Source of the DNA: Rhizophlyctis rosea
Taxonomy: Eukaryota > Chytridiomycota > Chytridiomycetes > Rhizophlyctidales > Rhizophlyctidaceae
Direction: 5' to 3'
DNA: 64,000 nt
NCBI GenBank assembly: GCA_027596075.1
Contig: JADGJC010000117.1
Span: 1-64,000 of the forward strand
Made by a program: the position numbers and the translations under genes. How positions within the stretch are numbered: position 1 is the stretch's first letter; every line of letters starts with the position of its first letter. Shown one piece after another: positions 1-11,186 of the stretch. The notes under the pieces were generated by a model that worked only from the letters and a program-made list of their open reading frames with translations, made no database searches and was not told where the DNA came from.

Positions 1-249
1 CTTTCAGATTGTCTGAACACGTGACCTGTGAGTCACCATTCAGATCCCATTCAATCTGACCACTACGGATGCTCTAAACACTTCGATCACGGGATCAATG
101 CATCAGAGGACAGCCAAGACGCGTGCTGGCTCGGAGCATTGCAATTTAATCGAAAAAAGAAATGGGACCTGCGCCGCACAGATCGCAACGCGCCTCCGAC
201 TGCAATTTTACTAAAACCGGCAGGCGTCACCACTCGCGCGTGCCCATAA

Positions 250-1480
250 AGGAAAGCGCCACCGTGTGCCTCTTGTGTCTCTATATCGGGCGGCATCCAC
301 ATCCACAAAGATCGCTTCAAACACGCTCCGCACGTCCCAGAGAGCAACGGCATCATTTCTGAGGAAGTGCGCTCTTTCCTCGCTTGGAAGACCCTACTTG
401 CAGAAGTATGTGTCATTACAGTCTATGAAAAAGGAACTAGGGATGCACAGCTTGCTCAGTGCACAGCTGCCGCAACTTCCCAAGCATCTAACCCCAATCA
501 GAAAGGCGACCCTTTGCAGAGCATCTCTGAGGAAAACTTCTTGTAACCTATTCTCAAAAAGTACATCCACACAGTGTTCAAAGACCATGATGGATCACCA
601 CCTGATCGTGGTGAACACAACTTCCAAATCAACCTCACTGACGGAAATGTCACACCATCATTTCAAGGTCTGCAACCGATGGCAGCTGACCGACTTGCTG
701 AAGTTCACTGTCAGGTTGAGAAGCTTTTTTGGAAAAGGGTTGGATTCAACACTGGAACTCCGCATGGGGGGCGCGACTCCTCTTTGCAAAGAAGAAGGAC
801 GGCACTTTGCGCATGGGTGTTGACTATCGTGCACTCAACAGAGTCACAATCACGGATTGTACTCCTTTACCAAACCTCACCGAGATTGAAGAGTGCACAC
901 ATTGTGCTCTCTACCTTACTGTAATGGATCTGAGTGGAGCTTATCATAGAATCCTCCCTGCAGCAAAGGATCGAGCCAACACAAGGTTCAGAACACGCTT
1001 TGGCCACTGCGAATATGTTATAATGCCATTTGGACTGGCAAATGCTCCAGCATACTTCCAATGTTCCACAGACAAGCGCCTGTGCGACATGTTGGACACA
1101 TAGGTCATATCATATTTGGATGACATCCTGATCCACTGAAGGACACAGGAAGAACACATCCAACACTTGCAAAACATGACACGTGGGTCAAGCCTTTCAA
1201 GTGCAGTTGGGCTCAACAGGAAGTTGACTTTTGCGGACACATGCTGGGCGTGAATGGATCTCGCATTGCTGACAGCAAGGTTGCTGCAGTTGAGAATATG
1301 CAGTTCCTTGTTGTGCCAAAGACATCCAAATCTTTTTGGGCTTCACGAACCACCTTTCTGCATACATCCCATGCTACGCTGATGTAGTGTACCCACTCCC
1401 ATGCTTGCAATCGGGCACTGCTCCTTCCGTCTGGACTGACAAGGAGCAAGCACATTGTGGGTTCAATCCCTACTTTTTAC
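250..1480 (+). mobile_element. Degenerate Ty3/gypsy retrotransposon pol fragment
   Basis: A reverse-transcriptase region can be followed in three shifting frames. Around 590-730 there is the pre-RT segment with PPDRG and a run like AADRLAEVHCQVEKLF. From 729 the palm begins with KKKDGTLRMGVDYRALN, then VMDLSGAYH, then FRTRFGHCEYVIMPFGLANAP. After an in-frame stop at 1102 comes YLDDILIH (the YxDD active site), another stop, and then the thumb/connection motifs FCGHMLGVNGS and IQIFLGFTNHLSAYIP. The order and spacing are typical of Ty3/gypsy pol. At least two stops and three frame changes show that it is dead. No long terminal repeat, integrase or RNase H could be seen; the copy appears truncated on both sides. 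High confidence in family, moderate in exact ends. Confidence 0.88.
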
Positions 1481-2327
1481 CTCTTTCACAACGTTTTCCT
1501 TATTCAGTGGTGATGACTGTGCCGCCAATGGAGACGGGAAGCTGGCTGTACGGCATATACTTCTCACGCCATCCACCCGGAAATTGGACGCCCGTCCAGC
1601 CGTACCGATCAGTACGGTTGCGCACCCAGATCTGATCTGGGTTTGATGCAGGTTGGTGCCCGGTGGCTGTGCAGGTTCCATCAGATATTCAACTGGGGGT
1701 TAGAAGTTTTTCAAAAGAGAAGGAATCGATGAGCGGTGTGGGCCTGGCACAGAGGTGTCCCTGGAGGATTTTTTAAATATCAGTAAGAGTGTAAAGGGTG
1801 ATAAGCAAAAAAGTTCTCTATATGTGGTGCGGAAGGGTTCATGTAGTACATATACTACGAAAAGGGGTCTAAGGGTTAATTGTATTCATTGATATGACAT
1901 TCATTATCATTCAATAATGGATGCCATATCTCTTTCTCACCGTTGGCATGGTGGGAGGTTTTGCAGATTTCAACAGGGTTGTAGGTTGTTCATAGGAAAT
2001 GGTTGCATGGCTGACCCGACTGTTCTGATTTTGTTAGATGCTTGCTGCCAATTCCATGGGCTGTGCAGGAGCATCCTTGATGCATACCGGGGAATGAGAA
2101 ACCAAGTAAACTAGAATTCGAAGGCATTACAGAATAACGAAACTCATACGAATGGTCCTACCTTCAGAAATCTTCCGGCCTCCCTCACCAATGAGCTGAT
2201 TGAATGGCACAGGCTTTCAAGAATTCATTGCATCCTCCTTAGCAACCGCCCAAACAAAAGAAAACACGCCATACATACCGACGTTCGCTTCACGAAAAGA
2301 GCACACGGGCATCCTTGAGTAAAAATG
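1481..2327. other. Gene-free stretch after the retroelement remnant
   Basis: No open frame with recognisable coding character is visible. The first 200 bases may be further decayed element sequence, because a weak frame continues past the thumb domain, but no motif supports it. No LTR-like direct repeat was noticed. Confidence 0.4.
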
Positions 2328-2773
2328 TCACCCACCAACATTATTTGGAGTGGAAACAGTCACGCTAGGTGTCACCGAAGGAAAGTGGAATTTTCCCCGG
2401 TAAGCGGCTCCACTGCATGTGCTGGTGCATCTTGGATCGTTCTAGTGTTGGAAAACGGGAGAAAAATCCAGGGAAGAGCGAAGTGTGATAGCGTTTTGCA
2501 GAAAGCAGATCTTACTTACCTTCGACAATCGCTTGTAAGTTGTCGCTCGCATCCAAAGCAAAAAGTTGAAGAGATTTGTGCGAGATAGGACGAGTCCAGT
2601 GACGTGTAGCGGAGATGGTTTTCGACCCACAGTGCATACGTGGAGACTCATTCCGCAATATCTCGTTCCTGCGGCAAAAGGAAAGCGTGACAATGCCACA
2701 ATAGAGAATCGCGCAACGAGGACTTACCTGCTCCGCCCTTACTCAAGACAAAGACATCGGCATATCGACCCAT
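2328..2773 (-). CDS. Possible small three-exon gene, function unknown
   Basis: On the minus strand three open segments join in phase across two consensus-like introns: exon 1 2728-2773 (starts MGRYADVFVLSKGG), exon 2 2520-2668 and exon 3 2328-2441. Introns begin GTAAGT and end GCAG or CTAG. The joined product would be 102 residues, ending NNVGG. Lengths are 46, 149 and 114 bases, so total phase is exact. I recognise no domain. The upstream segment (about 2780-2985, minus) is also open and hydrophobic (YLYIDYRARDLAIVF), after a good acceptor near 2985, and could instead be an exon of a longer gene. The support is splice-site consistency only. Confidence 0.3.
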
Positions 2774-3282
2774 TGTGCGGTCTCCCGTTTCTCCCCGCTT
2801 TGATCAAGAGCAACGTTTGAACGTCGACCCACACTTTCGCCCCATAATGTTTTTGGTGGGATAGCTGTGAAGAAAAGCATATGGAAGCGGCCGACGGAGC
2901 TATGTCCGCCACAATGGCCGGTACGAACACAATCGCCAGATCTCGGGCCCGGTAGTCGATATAAAGGTAACCTGCCGCACAAAGGAAAGAAGTGAGTATC
3001 CGGGACGGGGTACTGACGGACAACACAACTATTATACTCACAGTTCAAAGACTGCACTCTCGCGTCTCGACAACCGTTCACTGGCTGAAACCGAAACGGT
3101 CGAAGCTGACGAACCGCACAACCACAGAAAGCAAAAAAGAATCCTTTATTCCGTATACACATGACAAAAAATTATACGTGCAATTCGCGAAACCGTCCGA
3201 CCCTGGTCGATATACCATAGAATCAGTACTTCGAGTAAAGGAAGAATCATGAACAAGTCAATGCACTTACCTCAATAACCCT

Positions 3283-4854
3283 TCACTCCTTCGTGCTCGC
3301 CCTCTCCCCATCACCGTCGTTTCCCCCGACACCGTCACTCCCTGCCCCGGCACCACCACCAACACCAGGCATCACCAACCCTCCAAGCCCTCCCACTAGT
3401 CCCAAACCCCCCCCCCCCCCCAACCCCACCAAAACCCCCAAAACCCCCCCACACCCCCCACCCCCCCCCAACCCCCCAAAACCCCCCAACCCTCCCAACC
3501 CCAAAGTCCCCAAAACCCCTAAACCCCCCAAAGCCCCACTCCCACTCCCACTCCCATCCCCGCCGCCCAAACCACCGCCCACCCCACCACCACCAGCAAG
3601 ACCAATGCCGCCGTTGCTCGCGGCCAGTTGAAGCGTTTGAGAGATGAGAACGGTATTTTGGTGGAGGAGGCCGAGCAGCAACGCCAGTTGATGTTGCTGC
3701 TGCTGTGATTGCGGTTGTTGTGGTTGTTGTTGTTGTTGTTGTGATGGTTGCGACGCTTGTCCCTCTTCTTCTTCGTCGGAATCATCAGCCACGATAAGCC
3801 GGCCGTTACTCCCCCTCACATACGCCTCCCCATTCTTCCCGTCTCCGACGGATGACATGTCTGCAATACTTCGCCGTTGCGATGATTGCGGGAAGGCGAC
3901 CTCACCAAAGTTGTCCGGTATGTGAACTTTGTCTGGGCGAGGGTTGCGCGGTGGCTTTGGCGACTCTGGTCTTGGTGAATCGTTGGATTGAACTTGGCGC
4001 TGTGGGTTGAACGCAATCGGAGGTGGCGAACGCGAGCGGGAACGAGATATACCGCGAGATGGCGATCTTGAACCCCACGAGCCGAATCCTGCAGAAGACG
4101 TTGGTGACCGTGCGGCCGCAGCCGAAGCTCTCCTGGTCCCCAAAGCATCAGTCAGGTGATTGGGAGCGTATTGCTGGTTGTACATGTCTCTGGGTTGTGA
4201 GGAAGGGCGGTTGAAGGTTGAGGAAGAAGGCAAGCCGTGTGTAGATGTACCGTAGGTGGAAGTATTGTCGATAGACGTTCCATATACGCTTTGTTGTGGT
4301 TGGTAGTCAAAGAAGGAAGGTGGGGTGGTGGATTTGCGGGAATGGGATGGCCCATTCGGGGAGGTGGGGGAACCAGAATAGTCGTCTTGGATCCGTTGTT
4401 GTCGAGACTTGCGAGCTGCAGACAAGGCGGCAAGAGCTTGCTTTTTCTTGCGTCGAGTTTCGTTGTCATCCGTATGGGCTCGTTTGCTCCTTACTCGTCC
4501 TTCCTCAGTCCATACCCTCCCCCCCTCGACCCTCCTTTCCCACCTCTCATCCCGCCTTTTGGCTTCCTGCACGTCACCCCAATGAGACTCCTCCTTCACA
4601 CGCCTCCCCACCCCACCACCACCACTCCCCTTCCCCTTCCCTCCCTCTCCCTTTACACCCCCTCTCTCCACCCTCCCACGACTCTCCCTCCTTTCCTTCA
4701 CATCCCCCAAACTTCCGTCATCGGCCCCTTCAACGTCACGCGACCTTCTAATGTGGGATTCCGCCGCAGGTGAGGCTGTGGATGGTGGATCGTTGTCAAT
4801 GATATCAGAAGGTAGGAGCACCAGGGAGCGGGGGAGGCGTTTAGGTTGTGACAT
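3283..4854 (-). CDS. Low-complexity Ser/Arg-rich protein with Gly-rich tail
   Basis: A single open frame of 523 residues starting at ATG 4854 (MSQPKRLPRSLVLLPSD). Residues about 60-145 are Arg/Lys/Glu-rich and strongly charged; 150-320 are Ser/Pro/Thr-rich with RSRSRS-type runs (SPSRGISRSRSRSPPP). A Gln-rich run near 375-395 leads into a short hydrophobic-amphipathic segment (LALLLGLLHQNTVLISQTLQ) and the last ~110 residues are almost all Gly with Leu/Val. The tail is encoded opposite a poly-C tract (about 3400-3500). Mostly disordered; composition hints at an RNA- or chromatin-associated protein, but no domain is recognised. The Gly tail might be a replication-slippage expansion or could be spliced out; the acceptor/donor choice cannot be settled by eye. 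Confidence 0.55.
   Translation of the reverse strand: MSQPKRLPRSLVLLPSDIIDNDPPSTASPAAESHIRRSRDVEGADDGSLGDVKERRESRGRVERGGVKGEGGKGKGSGGGGVGRRVKEESHWGDVQEAKRRDERWERRVEGGRVWTEEGRVRSKRAHTDDNETRRKKKQALAALSAARKSRQQRIQDDYSGSPTSPNGPSHSRKSTTPPSFFDYQPQQSVYGTSIDNTSTYGTSTHGLPSSSTFNRPSSQPRDMYNQQYAPNHLTDALGTRRASAAAARSPTSSAGFGSWGSRSPSRGISRSRSRSPPPIAFNPQRQVQSNDSPRPESPKPPRNPRPDKVHIPDNFGEVAFPQSSQRRSIADMSSVGDGKNGEAYVRGSNGRLIVADDSDEEEEGQASQPSQQQQQQPQQPQSQQQQHQLALLLGLLHQNTVLISQTLQLAASNGGIGLAGGGGVGGGLGGGDGSGSGSGALGGLGVLGTLGLGGLGGFGGLGGGGGCGGVLGVLVGLGGGGGLGLVGGLGGLVMPGVGGGAGAGSDGVGGNDGDGERASTKE
3363..3600. repeat. Poly-C/CCCCAAA low-complexity tract
   Basis: Plus strand is almost pure C with interspersed A (runs of 10 or more C near 3411-3422 and short CCCAAACCCC units). 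It encodes the Gly-rich tail of the minus-strand protein. Such tracts are prone to slippage and sequencing error, so the frame here is less certain than elsewhere. Confidence 0.75.
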
Positions 4855-5807
4855 GAATGTGAAATTTTATGATGCTATAAGAGTGATCAAACCAGATCGG
4901 AACAATGAAGGGTCAGATTTCAAGGAATGTGTATGCTGAAAGCCAAAATACAAGTGGGCGCTCTTAAAACGCCCGCAGCCCGTCGACATCAGAAACCACC
5001 ACCTGCAATTTTTGTGCTACCGACCTCCCACAGCCATCCATCCATCCATCCATGTACCCAACCATCATGTACCAAATGCGCTGATGAACCTCCGACTCAT
5101 TCAGCAACCAATCTCGTCCATCGCGCCTCCGACTCAGACGGCAACCTTTCTTGCCCGTCGGGCCACGCGGTCGTCGCAACCATACGCGCTGGTCTTACCT
5201 TGGTGTGCTTGTGGTGTGCGGTATGGACTTGTTCTTGTGCAGTTGTTGTTTGTAGATTGCTGAAGGGTTGGACGTTGCAAAGTTGCAAGTTGGGGAGTGG
5301 AGCAAGATGGTTTGTTGCAGTTTAGGGGCACCTATTTATGGACGCCAGTGGCCCACAAATCGAGTGTGACAGTGGCACAATTTGTACTTAGCGTGAGGTG
5401 TTCCTGTGTTCCATCCAACGCGATTGCCTTTTTTGGATATACTCACTCATATATGAGTCATATCCAAATTTGTCCGAATGATCATGATGTCCAGCTTGTC
5501 CAGCATGCAAAAATCACGTGAATAGTGTAATTGACAATTAGACCACATTCCAAGGTGTGATCACATTTGGACATCCCAAGCAGTCTCAAGCCCCATACAG
5601 GCCTCACACAAGCCCGCCCACCGTGTCAATCACACCCTCCCCAAACAGCATAAAAGAAATCGCACCCCCTCCCGCCAACAGACACTTCTTCACCCGCCAT
5701 TCTCATTCTGGCTCATCTTACATGCACGACTCTCAACCTGCGAAGTTGATCTAGACGTGGCCTGGATCTGTCTTGTTTGTTTCGACAAGGGGCAGTAGCT
5801 GTATTGT
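4855..5807. other. Intergenic stretch with ATCC microsatellite
   Basis: No convincing gene. A short (ATCC)n run lies near 5035-5055. Open frames here are short and lack splice-consistent partners. The 5'-flank of the 4854 gene presumably carries its promoter, but no motif stands out. Confidence 0.4.
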
Positions 5808-6127
5808 CTAGTGATACACGGTGGTGGCGGGCAAGAATTGCATCCCGACAATATCTGCAACGGCTCGGTCAAGTAAGCACTTTCTTGAGAGAAGTTCGCT
5901 CCACGTTGCAGTGAGTCGGTGCACCACCACTACAGACTTTGGTGTCGGATATATTATCCTGGAACTGGTTGCTTGCTTTGCTCGCGCCCCGGTTCCAGCG
6001 TTCCGACACCCCCAGTCTCGCAGGATCGCTTTCCACTTTGCGTCGAACTGTTCAGGTAACCCGTCCATTGGCAAATCCATTTTTTTACTAATTGGGTCCA
6101 GCGCATGCCACCTCCTCGTGGTTGGAC
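5808..6127 (-). CDS. Possible terminal exon with CRIB-like motif
   Basis: After a plausible acceptor (TTTCCAG at about 6128-6134, minus strand) the frame is open for about 105 codons to a stop at 5808. It begins GPTTRRWHALDPISKK and continues with DLPMDGLPEQFDAKWKAIL. The pattern (GPT, then H-x-x-DP-x-S, then GLP-x-x-x-x-x-W-x-x-IL) resembles the Cdc42/Rac-binding CRIB motif of PAK/WASP-type proteins, where GFD-x-x-x-G-x-F-x-GLP-x-x-W-x-x-LL is usual. The key His-Val-Gly is degenerate (HAL), so binding ability is doubtful. Upstream exons were not found. Could be a gene relic or chance similarity. Confidence 0.22.
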
Positions 6128-8072
6128 CTGGAAACAGGCAGTGGTTTGCGCTGCCTGGCTAGGAGCATGCACTTTGTATGTAACTCTGCACTTCTGTATC
6201 ATTGTATTATTCAATAAATATATATCTATCCATCCAAAGCAATGCTTTGACCACTTTCAACGATTTTGCTTGTCTTTTGCGCTGTGTTTGTGAAATGGAA
6301 TGCCAAACTTCAACAGTCGGGCACAGAGGGTGGAAGGGCTTTGTTCGGTGCTGGCCGCACGCGGCAGCTCGTGGCCACAACTTGTCAAAATCCAGTGAAT
6401 GGCACCAGCCTGCGTGTGCTTCTTAGGCTTCCTTCTTCCTCCCCACCAGCCCTCATCTTCTTGCTTCCATGATGCCTGACTCTCACCTCACAAGAGCTGA
6501 AGACAATACGATACGTGACATAAATTCCACTGGAAGATGCTGACTGGCCAGACAAGGGAGCAACACTTGCCGAGTTGGCACCAACCCTCCTGACTTGACC
6601 TTCTCACTCCTTACTCTCGTTCCGTCTACGTCGTCTGGGAAAGCTGCTTGAACTGGCCACCACAACCCTGTCTCCTTCCCCTTTTCCCGCCTCCTCCCTT
6701 CCCCCTAACCCCACCCCTCACTACGCATACGCGGGCCTGCACCTCGCCTATCCCCCGCTGGTCGCATTCACAAAATACTCAAAGCCATTGCAACGGCGAA
6801 GCCGCCTCCACTTCCTCCCCCATCAAATCTATCACGACTGGGGAGTGTGCCGACGGTCTCAGATGGAAGTCCTTCGATGTTGATTTGCTTGCTTTTGTTC
6901 CTCCTGTCGGTGGTGGTAGCGTTGATTGGATGGCGGACATGGACAACACTTTGAGTGCTCATGATGGGTGGTTAGAGTTTATGGAATGATGGCGGCGGCG
7001 TCAATCCTGGACATGAACACGGTCTTGAACATGGACATGAACATGGACTTGGATGGCTTGAAACAATTGCACTTCTACAGCAATAGAAGCTTGTCGGAGG
7101 GTGATTAGAAGGATGTTGGTGGCCGCGCTTTGGGTGCGGCCAGAGGGAGAATGAGCCAGAGGGAATGCTTTGATGATTTGCCGGACTTTCTAGCACCCAC
7201 GGCACAAGTGCTTGGAGCCTTTCAACCAAGCGGTTTGAAAGGATACTATTGCCGCCGTATGTTTGGTGCGATGCTGATCCGGAAGCGAATGTCGATGTCG
7301 ACAAATTCAATCAGAAACCGGGGCTGCTTGTATCCTCGTTGACTCATTAAAAACAAACATTGCCAAGCTCGAGACCTTCGGGAGAACAGCAGACCATTAC
7401 CTTTGGTTCCGCTCGGGTGTTTAGCCATTTTACACAACATTACTCCAATTGTAATGCTGGCTCGATCGTTACGGATCCCATGCGCGGCCGTCCGAGCGCA
7501 CGAACGTGCCTGAGGATTGGTGAAACCACAGACGTGAAAATCGACACAATCGAAGATGGAATCCAATACCGAGAAACGTTCGATCTTGAAACAACAGATA
7601 AGCAAGGATTCCAGCAGAGACGGCTTCTCATTGAACATGCTATGCTACGAAGAGTCCTTTGATGGTGACGGATAAGGAGAAGCAGACGCTGGATATATGT
7701 GGTGAGGTACTGGGTGTGATATGGGAAGGAACAGAGAATGGGACGGCTGGGGAAAGTGATTGTGGGCATAAGCCCGGGAAGGGATGGTTATTTTGGAGGG
7801 CAACTCACCAAGATCGTATGATGTCTGTGCGCGATACCCCTCGGTGGAGGTATCACCTCATCTTGGAACTTTGTATAGTGAACATGTGCGGGTTCATAGG
7901 TCATGAGTGATATCATCGTATAATTTTGGTCAAAGAGCAATAGAGGTCGGTTTAGTCAGTGCATTTGACAGCTTGCCAAAGTGGAGAAGAGGCGCCCTCC
8001 AATGGCTCAATCTTAAGACATAATCCCCATTAACACGTTCCCTGACATACGTTTCTCGCTTCATGACGTACA
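6128..8072. other. Region of weak open frames, no supported gene
   Basis: Several frames of 60-130 codons overlap on both strands (for example plus 6648-6989, ending AHDGWLEFME, and plus 7360-7662). The ATGAACATGGAC-type short tandem near 7010-7050 makes a Met/Asp-rich run on plus and a Cys/Pro run on minus. I cannot link these by good splice sites and recognise no domain. Decayed or lineage-specific genes are possible. Confidence 0.3.
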
Positions 8073-8520
8073 ATGGGGCAACTTGATCCCCACATCGCGG
8101 GACGGCACACACAGAAGCATCCATCAGCGAAAAACCACCGCCGGAACAGCTTCACAACCGTCAGGCTTAATGGCTGCAGCCATAATCACAGTCCCAACGG
8201 AAACAGGATTATCGAAAATCAAGCAAAAGTCACAATCAATGAAGAGGGCAAAACTCTTATCGACGCTCAGCGAATTACAGACTGCAGCCATACCCCACAT
8301 TCCCAAGCAATGTCTATGGCTCACATCATCAAAGTTCCATTCCACTTCACAATCAGAAACGTCCAGCCGCATAAGGACCAACACGCCCGCGCTCTGCCTT
8401 CAGAAATTCCTGGCTTGCGACAGGCATATGCTCCGACAGAGAACATATGGCGGCATTAAGGGCGTGGTTCTTGTTGGTGGTCGCAAAGGTCGTCCCAAAG
8501 GTCGTTTAGGCAAGGCCTAA
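8073..8520 (+). other. Stretch open in three frames, coding status unclear
   Basis: Two plus frames (128 codons from ATG 8073; another ending in KGRPKGRLGKA at 8520) and one minus frame (86 codons, 8124-8384) are open at once. A single real gene normally leaves one frame clearly superior; here none is. The second plus frame ends in a basic tail (GGRKGRPKGRLGKA). Presented as unresolved, not as a gene call. Confidence 0.2.
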
Positions 8521-8587
8521 AATATTCGGTGCAAAGAGGAAGAAAGGAAAAGCACACAGTCAGTGCCGTCATGAGAATGTAATTATA

Positions 8588-9061
8588 TCATATATTATAT
8601 AAGTATCTCAAAATCCTTTCCACATGCAATGCTCTTCTCCACTGAACAGCAGGAGAGATCGAGAAGCGAAGGGAAAGACGAAAAACGTGACGAAACCCGA
8701 GAAGCGGTACGTCTTGTTGAGAAAGTGAAGTATGCTCATGTTTTAGAACCATCGCCCTACCGAACAAATAGGATAGTCCTCGGAGCAAACAGGGAGGGAA
8801 GAAGCATGGTCCTACCGTCATTCGAAGGTCAGACATACCCTTGTAGAACGTCACCAGCATCAAAAATTTCATTGAAAACTCGCAAGCCAAGCAAGGCAAA
8901 GTTACCACAAGAGTAAACAGAGCGCCACGACAGGCGACAGACGAACAACTGAATTCATGGTAATTGCACATGATTTCGTACAATTGCAAAAGTGTCTGTG
9001 ACGTGGAAAAGCAACCGAATGTCAATGTAAATGGACGGACGGGGGGATTAAGACCATTCAT
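8588..9061 (-). CDS. Hypothetical 157-residue open frame
   Basis: ATG at 9061, uninterrupted to 8588. It is rich in Leu, Phe and Cys, with hydrophobic stretches near residues 45-72 (LFTLVVTLPCLACEFSMKFL), suggesting possible membrane segments, but the composition could equally be that of antisense or noncoding DNA. No family recognised. No splice-site support is needed or seen. Confidence 0.2.
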   Translation of the reverse strand: MNGLNPPVRPFTLTFGCFSTSQTLLQLYEIMCNYHEFSCSSVACRGALFTLVVTLPCLACEFSMKFLMLVTFYKGMSDLRMTVGPCFFPPCLLRGLSYLFGRAMVLKHEHTSLSQQDVPLLGFRHVFRLSLRFSISPAVQWRRALHVERILRYLYNI

Positions 9062-9339
9062 GATCTCATCGACTCACCTTCCCAAAGTCATTCAACGCCA
9101 ACTATCTATTCCGTCCCTTCCCTTTGCCTACTACCTCCCTTCCTCCCGCGACCTTTCTCACACTATCTCCCGCACCACCACCCGCCCCATTACTATCCAA
9201 CCCACCCGCATCCGACCCACCCCGATCCAACCCACTCAAATCACCTCCACCCCCCTCTTCCATCTGCAACTTCTTCCTCCTCCTAAGCGGGTGGACCTTC
9301 ATATCCCCTTTTCCCTCCCCCTCCCCAACCTCCTGCCTC

Positions 9340-10771
9340 TTACTCTTCTCCCCCACAGCCCCCAACCCCAACCAACCCCCCACCCCTCCCCCTCGCCATC
9401 TTCCTCCTCCTCGCAATAGCCGCATTACTCGACATCCCCACATCCATATCCTCCCACCCACTATCATCACCCCTCTGCATCATCGTCCCCGACGTCGCAA
9501 GACCCAACGAACCTCCCATCCCATTCCCACCACCCACACTGTCCCTCCCAGGAGTTTCCCGATACTCATCGGGACATGGTCCAAATACGTTGAAGTATCG
9601 TTCCAGACCAGGCCCGATCTCCAGTACTGATGCCATGTTTCCGGCACGATAGCAGTAGTTTGGCGCGGACCAGACTGTTGAAAGCATGTCGTCGTAAAGA
9701 ATCTGGCACAAAGCCGCAATCAGTCGGGACCACGCAGTTGTGCCACAACCAAACCCCAAACATCACTCTCAACACCCACCTGATAACCCTCCATGCACAA
9801 CTGATGCGCACGGCATATATGACCCAACCCATTCACTTCCAGGAACTTCTTTGTCACCTCCTTCCCAAAGATGTACCCCGCACCTCGTGGCGAAATCGCG
9901 AAATCGCCTTTGTCCTCCCCTCCCACCGAGTTGAATGTTGGTGCCGAGACCGGGTCAGACCAGACCAAGTCGGCCATCGGTCCTTCGTGTGGGATTTCTG
10001 TTGTGATGGTAAATGTGAGTGATTACGCAGTGCCCAATGAATATCGCTGCGAGTGTGCCACAGCATCCGCGCTCTTCCAACACAACTCACCCCTGAACCG
10101 ATCAATGACTCTGATTTGGTCAACTGTATGCAAAGAAGGGCTCAGTCCGCCATGTACACAAAATATTGAATCTTGAATCACGACGGACAAGACAAGGTAA
10201 TCAAACAGGTCGGTAAAGTATTGCCATACGTTCGCGTTGCCGTATTTGCGAATGCATTCTGTATAAAAGCCATATGTCTGCATTGTACGCGCAGCGTCAG
10301 CGACTTGATTTCCAAAAAACAATAAAGTGCATGGACCACACCTGCGTGACAGCACGACTTTCATGATTCCCACGGACGAGCGTAACTCTTTCCGGCCATC
10401 GCAACTTCAAGCAAGCAAGTAGCGTTATCGTCTCAACAGAGTAATATCCCCGATCAACATAATCCCCAAGAAACACATAGTTCGTATCCGGACAATAACC
10501 GCCTATACGAAAAATCTCCAAGACATCATAGAATTGCCTTTGGGAAGGGTGTCATCGTCAACAACTCACACGCAAGGGTCCACAACCCGAAAACACGATA
10601 AACGTACCCATGAACATCCCCAACCAACGTACAAGGCGGAGAAACACTACGAACGTTGCCTTCCCTAACCAGCACTTCTTTGACTTTCTCGCAGAGTTCT
10701 CTCACGGTGTGCTCCGGAAGGAGTTGCTTCGAGTAGAGACGGGATATGAAGGCGTCGAGGTCCCATGACAT
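9340..10771 (-). CDS. PPG1: PP2A-like Ser/Thr protein phosphatase, PPG1 type
   Basis: Five exons on the minus strand join in exact phase: 10608-10771, 10342-10537, 10091-10277, 9780-9997 and 9340-9702 (375 residues). All PPP-family signature motifs are present in order: GDVHG (split by intron 1), GDYVDRG, RGNHES, then WSDP, HxxCMEGYQ in place of the usual RAHQL..GY, and [12 protein letters not shown]. The N-terminus ([19 protein letters not shown]) and [20 protein letters not shown] match PPG1 better than PP2A, PP4 or PP6. The enzyme removes phosphate from Ser/Thr using two metals; PPG1 works in Tap42/FAR-type phosphatase complexes and glycogen metabolism in yeast. The tail is Gly/Arg-rich and lacks the C-terminal YFL of PP2A relatives; an extra 3' intron leading into another frame (down to about 9102) cannot be excluded. 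Divergent from EAF7. Confidence 0.95.
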
Positions 10772-11186
10772 TTTTTTTGCCGAGGTGTAGCCACCAGAAG
10801 CGAAAAGGCACGCGGAGAAGGGTACACGGCGTGCTCTACAGTACTGACAAGGGTGCAGACTAACGTTTCAGGTTGATTAGATTGCGAAGATGAGTTTTAT
10901 TTGCAAGTGGAGAAGAAGCAAGCCCCCTTTAAGGAGGGTTGAAGCTGCTTCCACCTACTGCTGCGCCTTGCTGCGGTGGCTTAGGCGCCACCAACCGCCT
11001 TTGGACACGCTTGCCCTGCTTTCCCGCTCACTTCCAGCTTTCTCCCGCATTTCTCCCCCAAGATCCACCCTTGCAATCAACCCATTTCCAACCCCATTCG
11101 TTCGAGTTCGATACCAGACCCTACGTAACAGCAACCGTCTATCCCTCACCGCACTGTCTGCACTTCATAAAACTTGTACTCGCACC
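10772..11186. promoter_or_regulatory. Shared intergenic promoter region, PPG1 and EAF7
   Basis: The 415 bases between the two divergent start codons must carry both promoters and 5' leaders. A pyrimidine-rich stretch precedes the EAF7 start (about 11020-11080). No defined factor site was recognised. Confidence 0.4.

Noticed and set aside
1..249. Possible gag/protease part of the Ty3 remnant
   Set aside because: No aspartic-protease D-S/T-G or zinc-knuckle motif could be found in any frame.
3293..3631. Plus-strand 112-codon Pro-rich open frame
   Set aside because: It is the complement of the Gly-rich tail and exists only because poly-C lacks stops.
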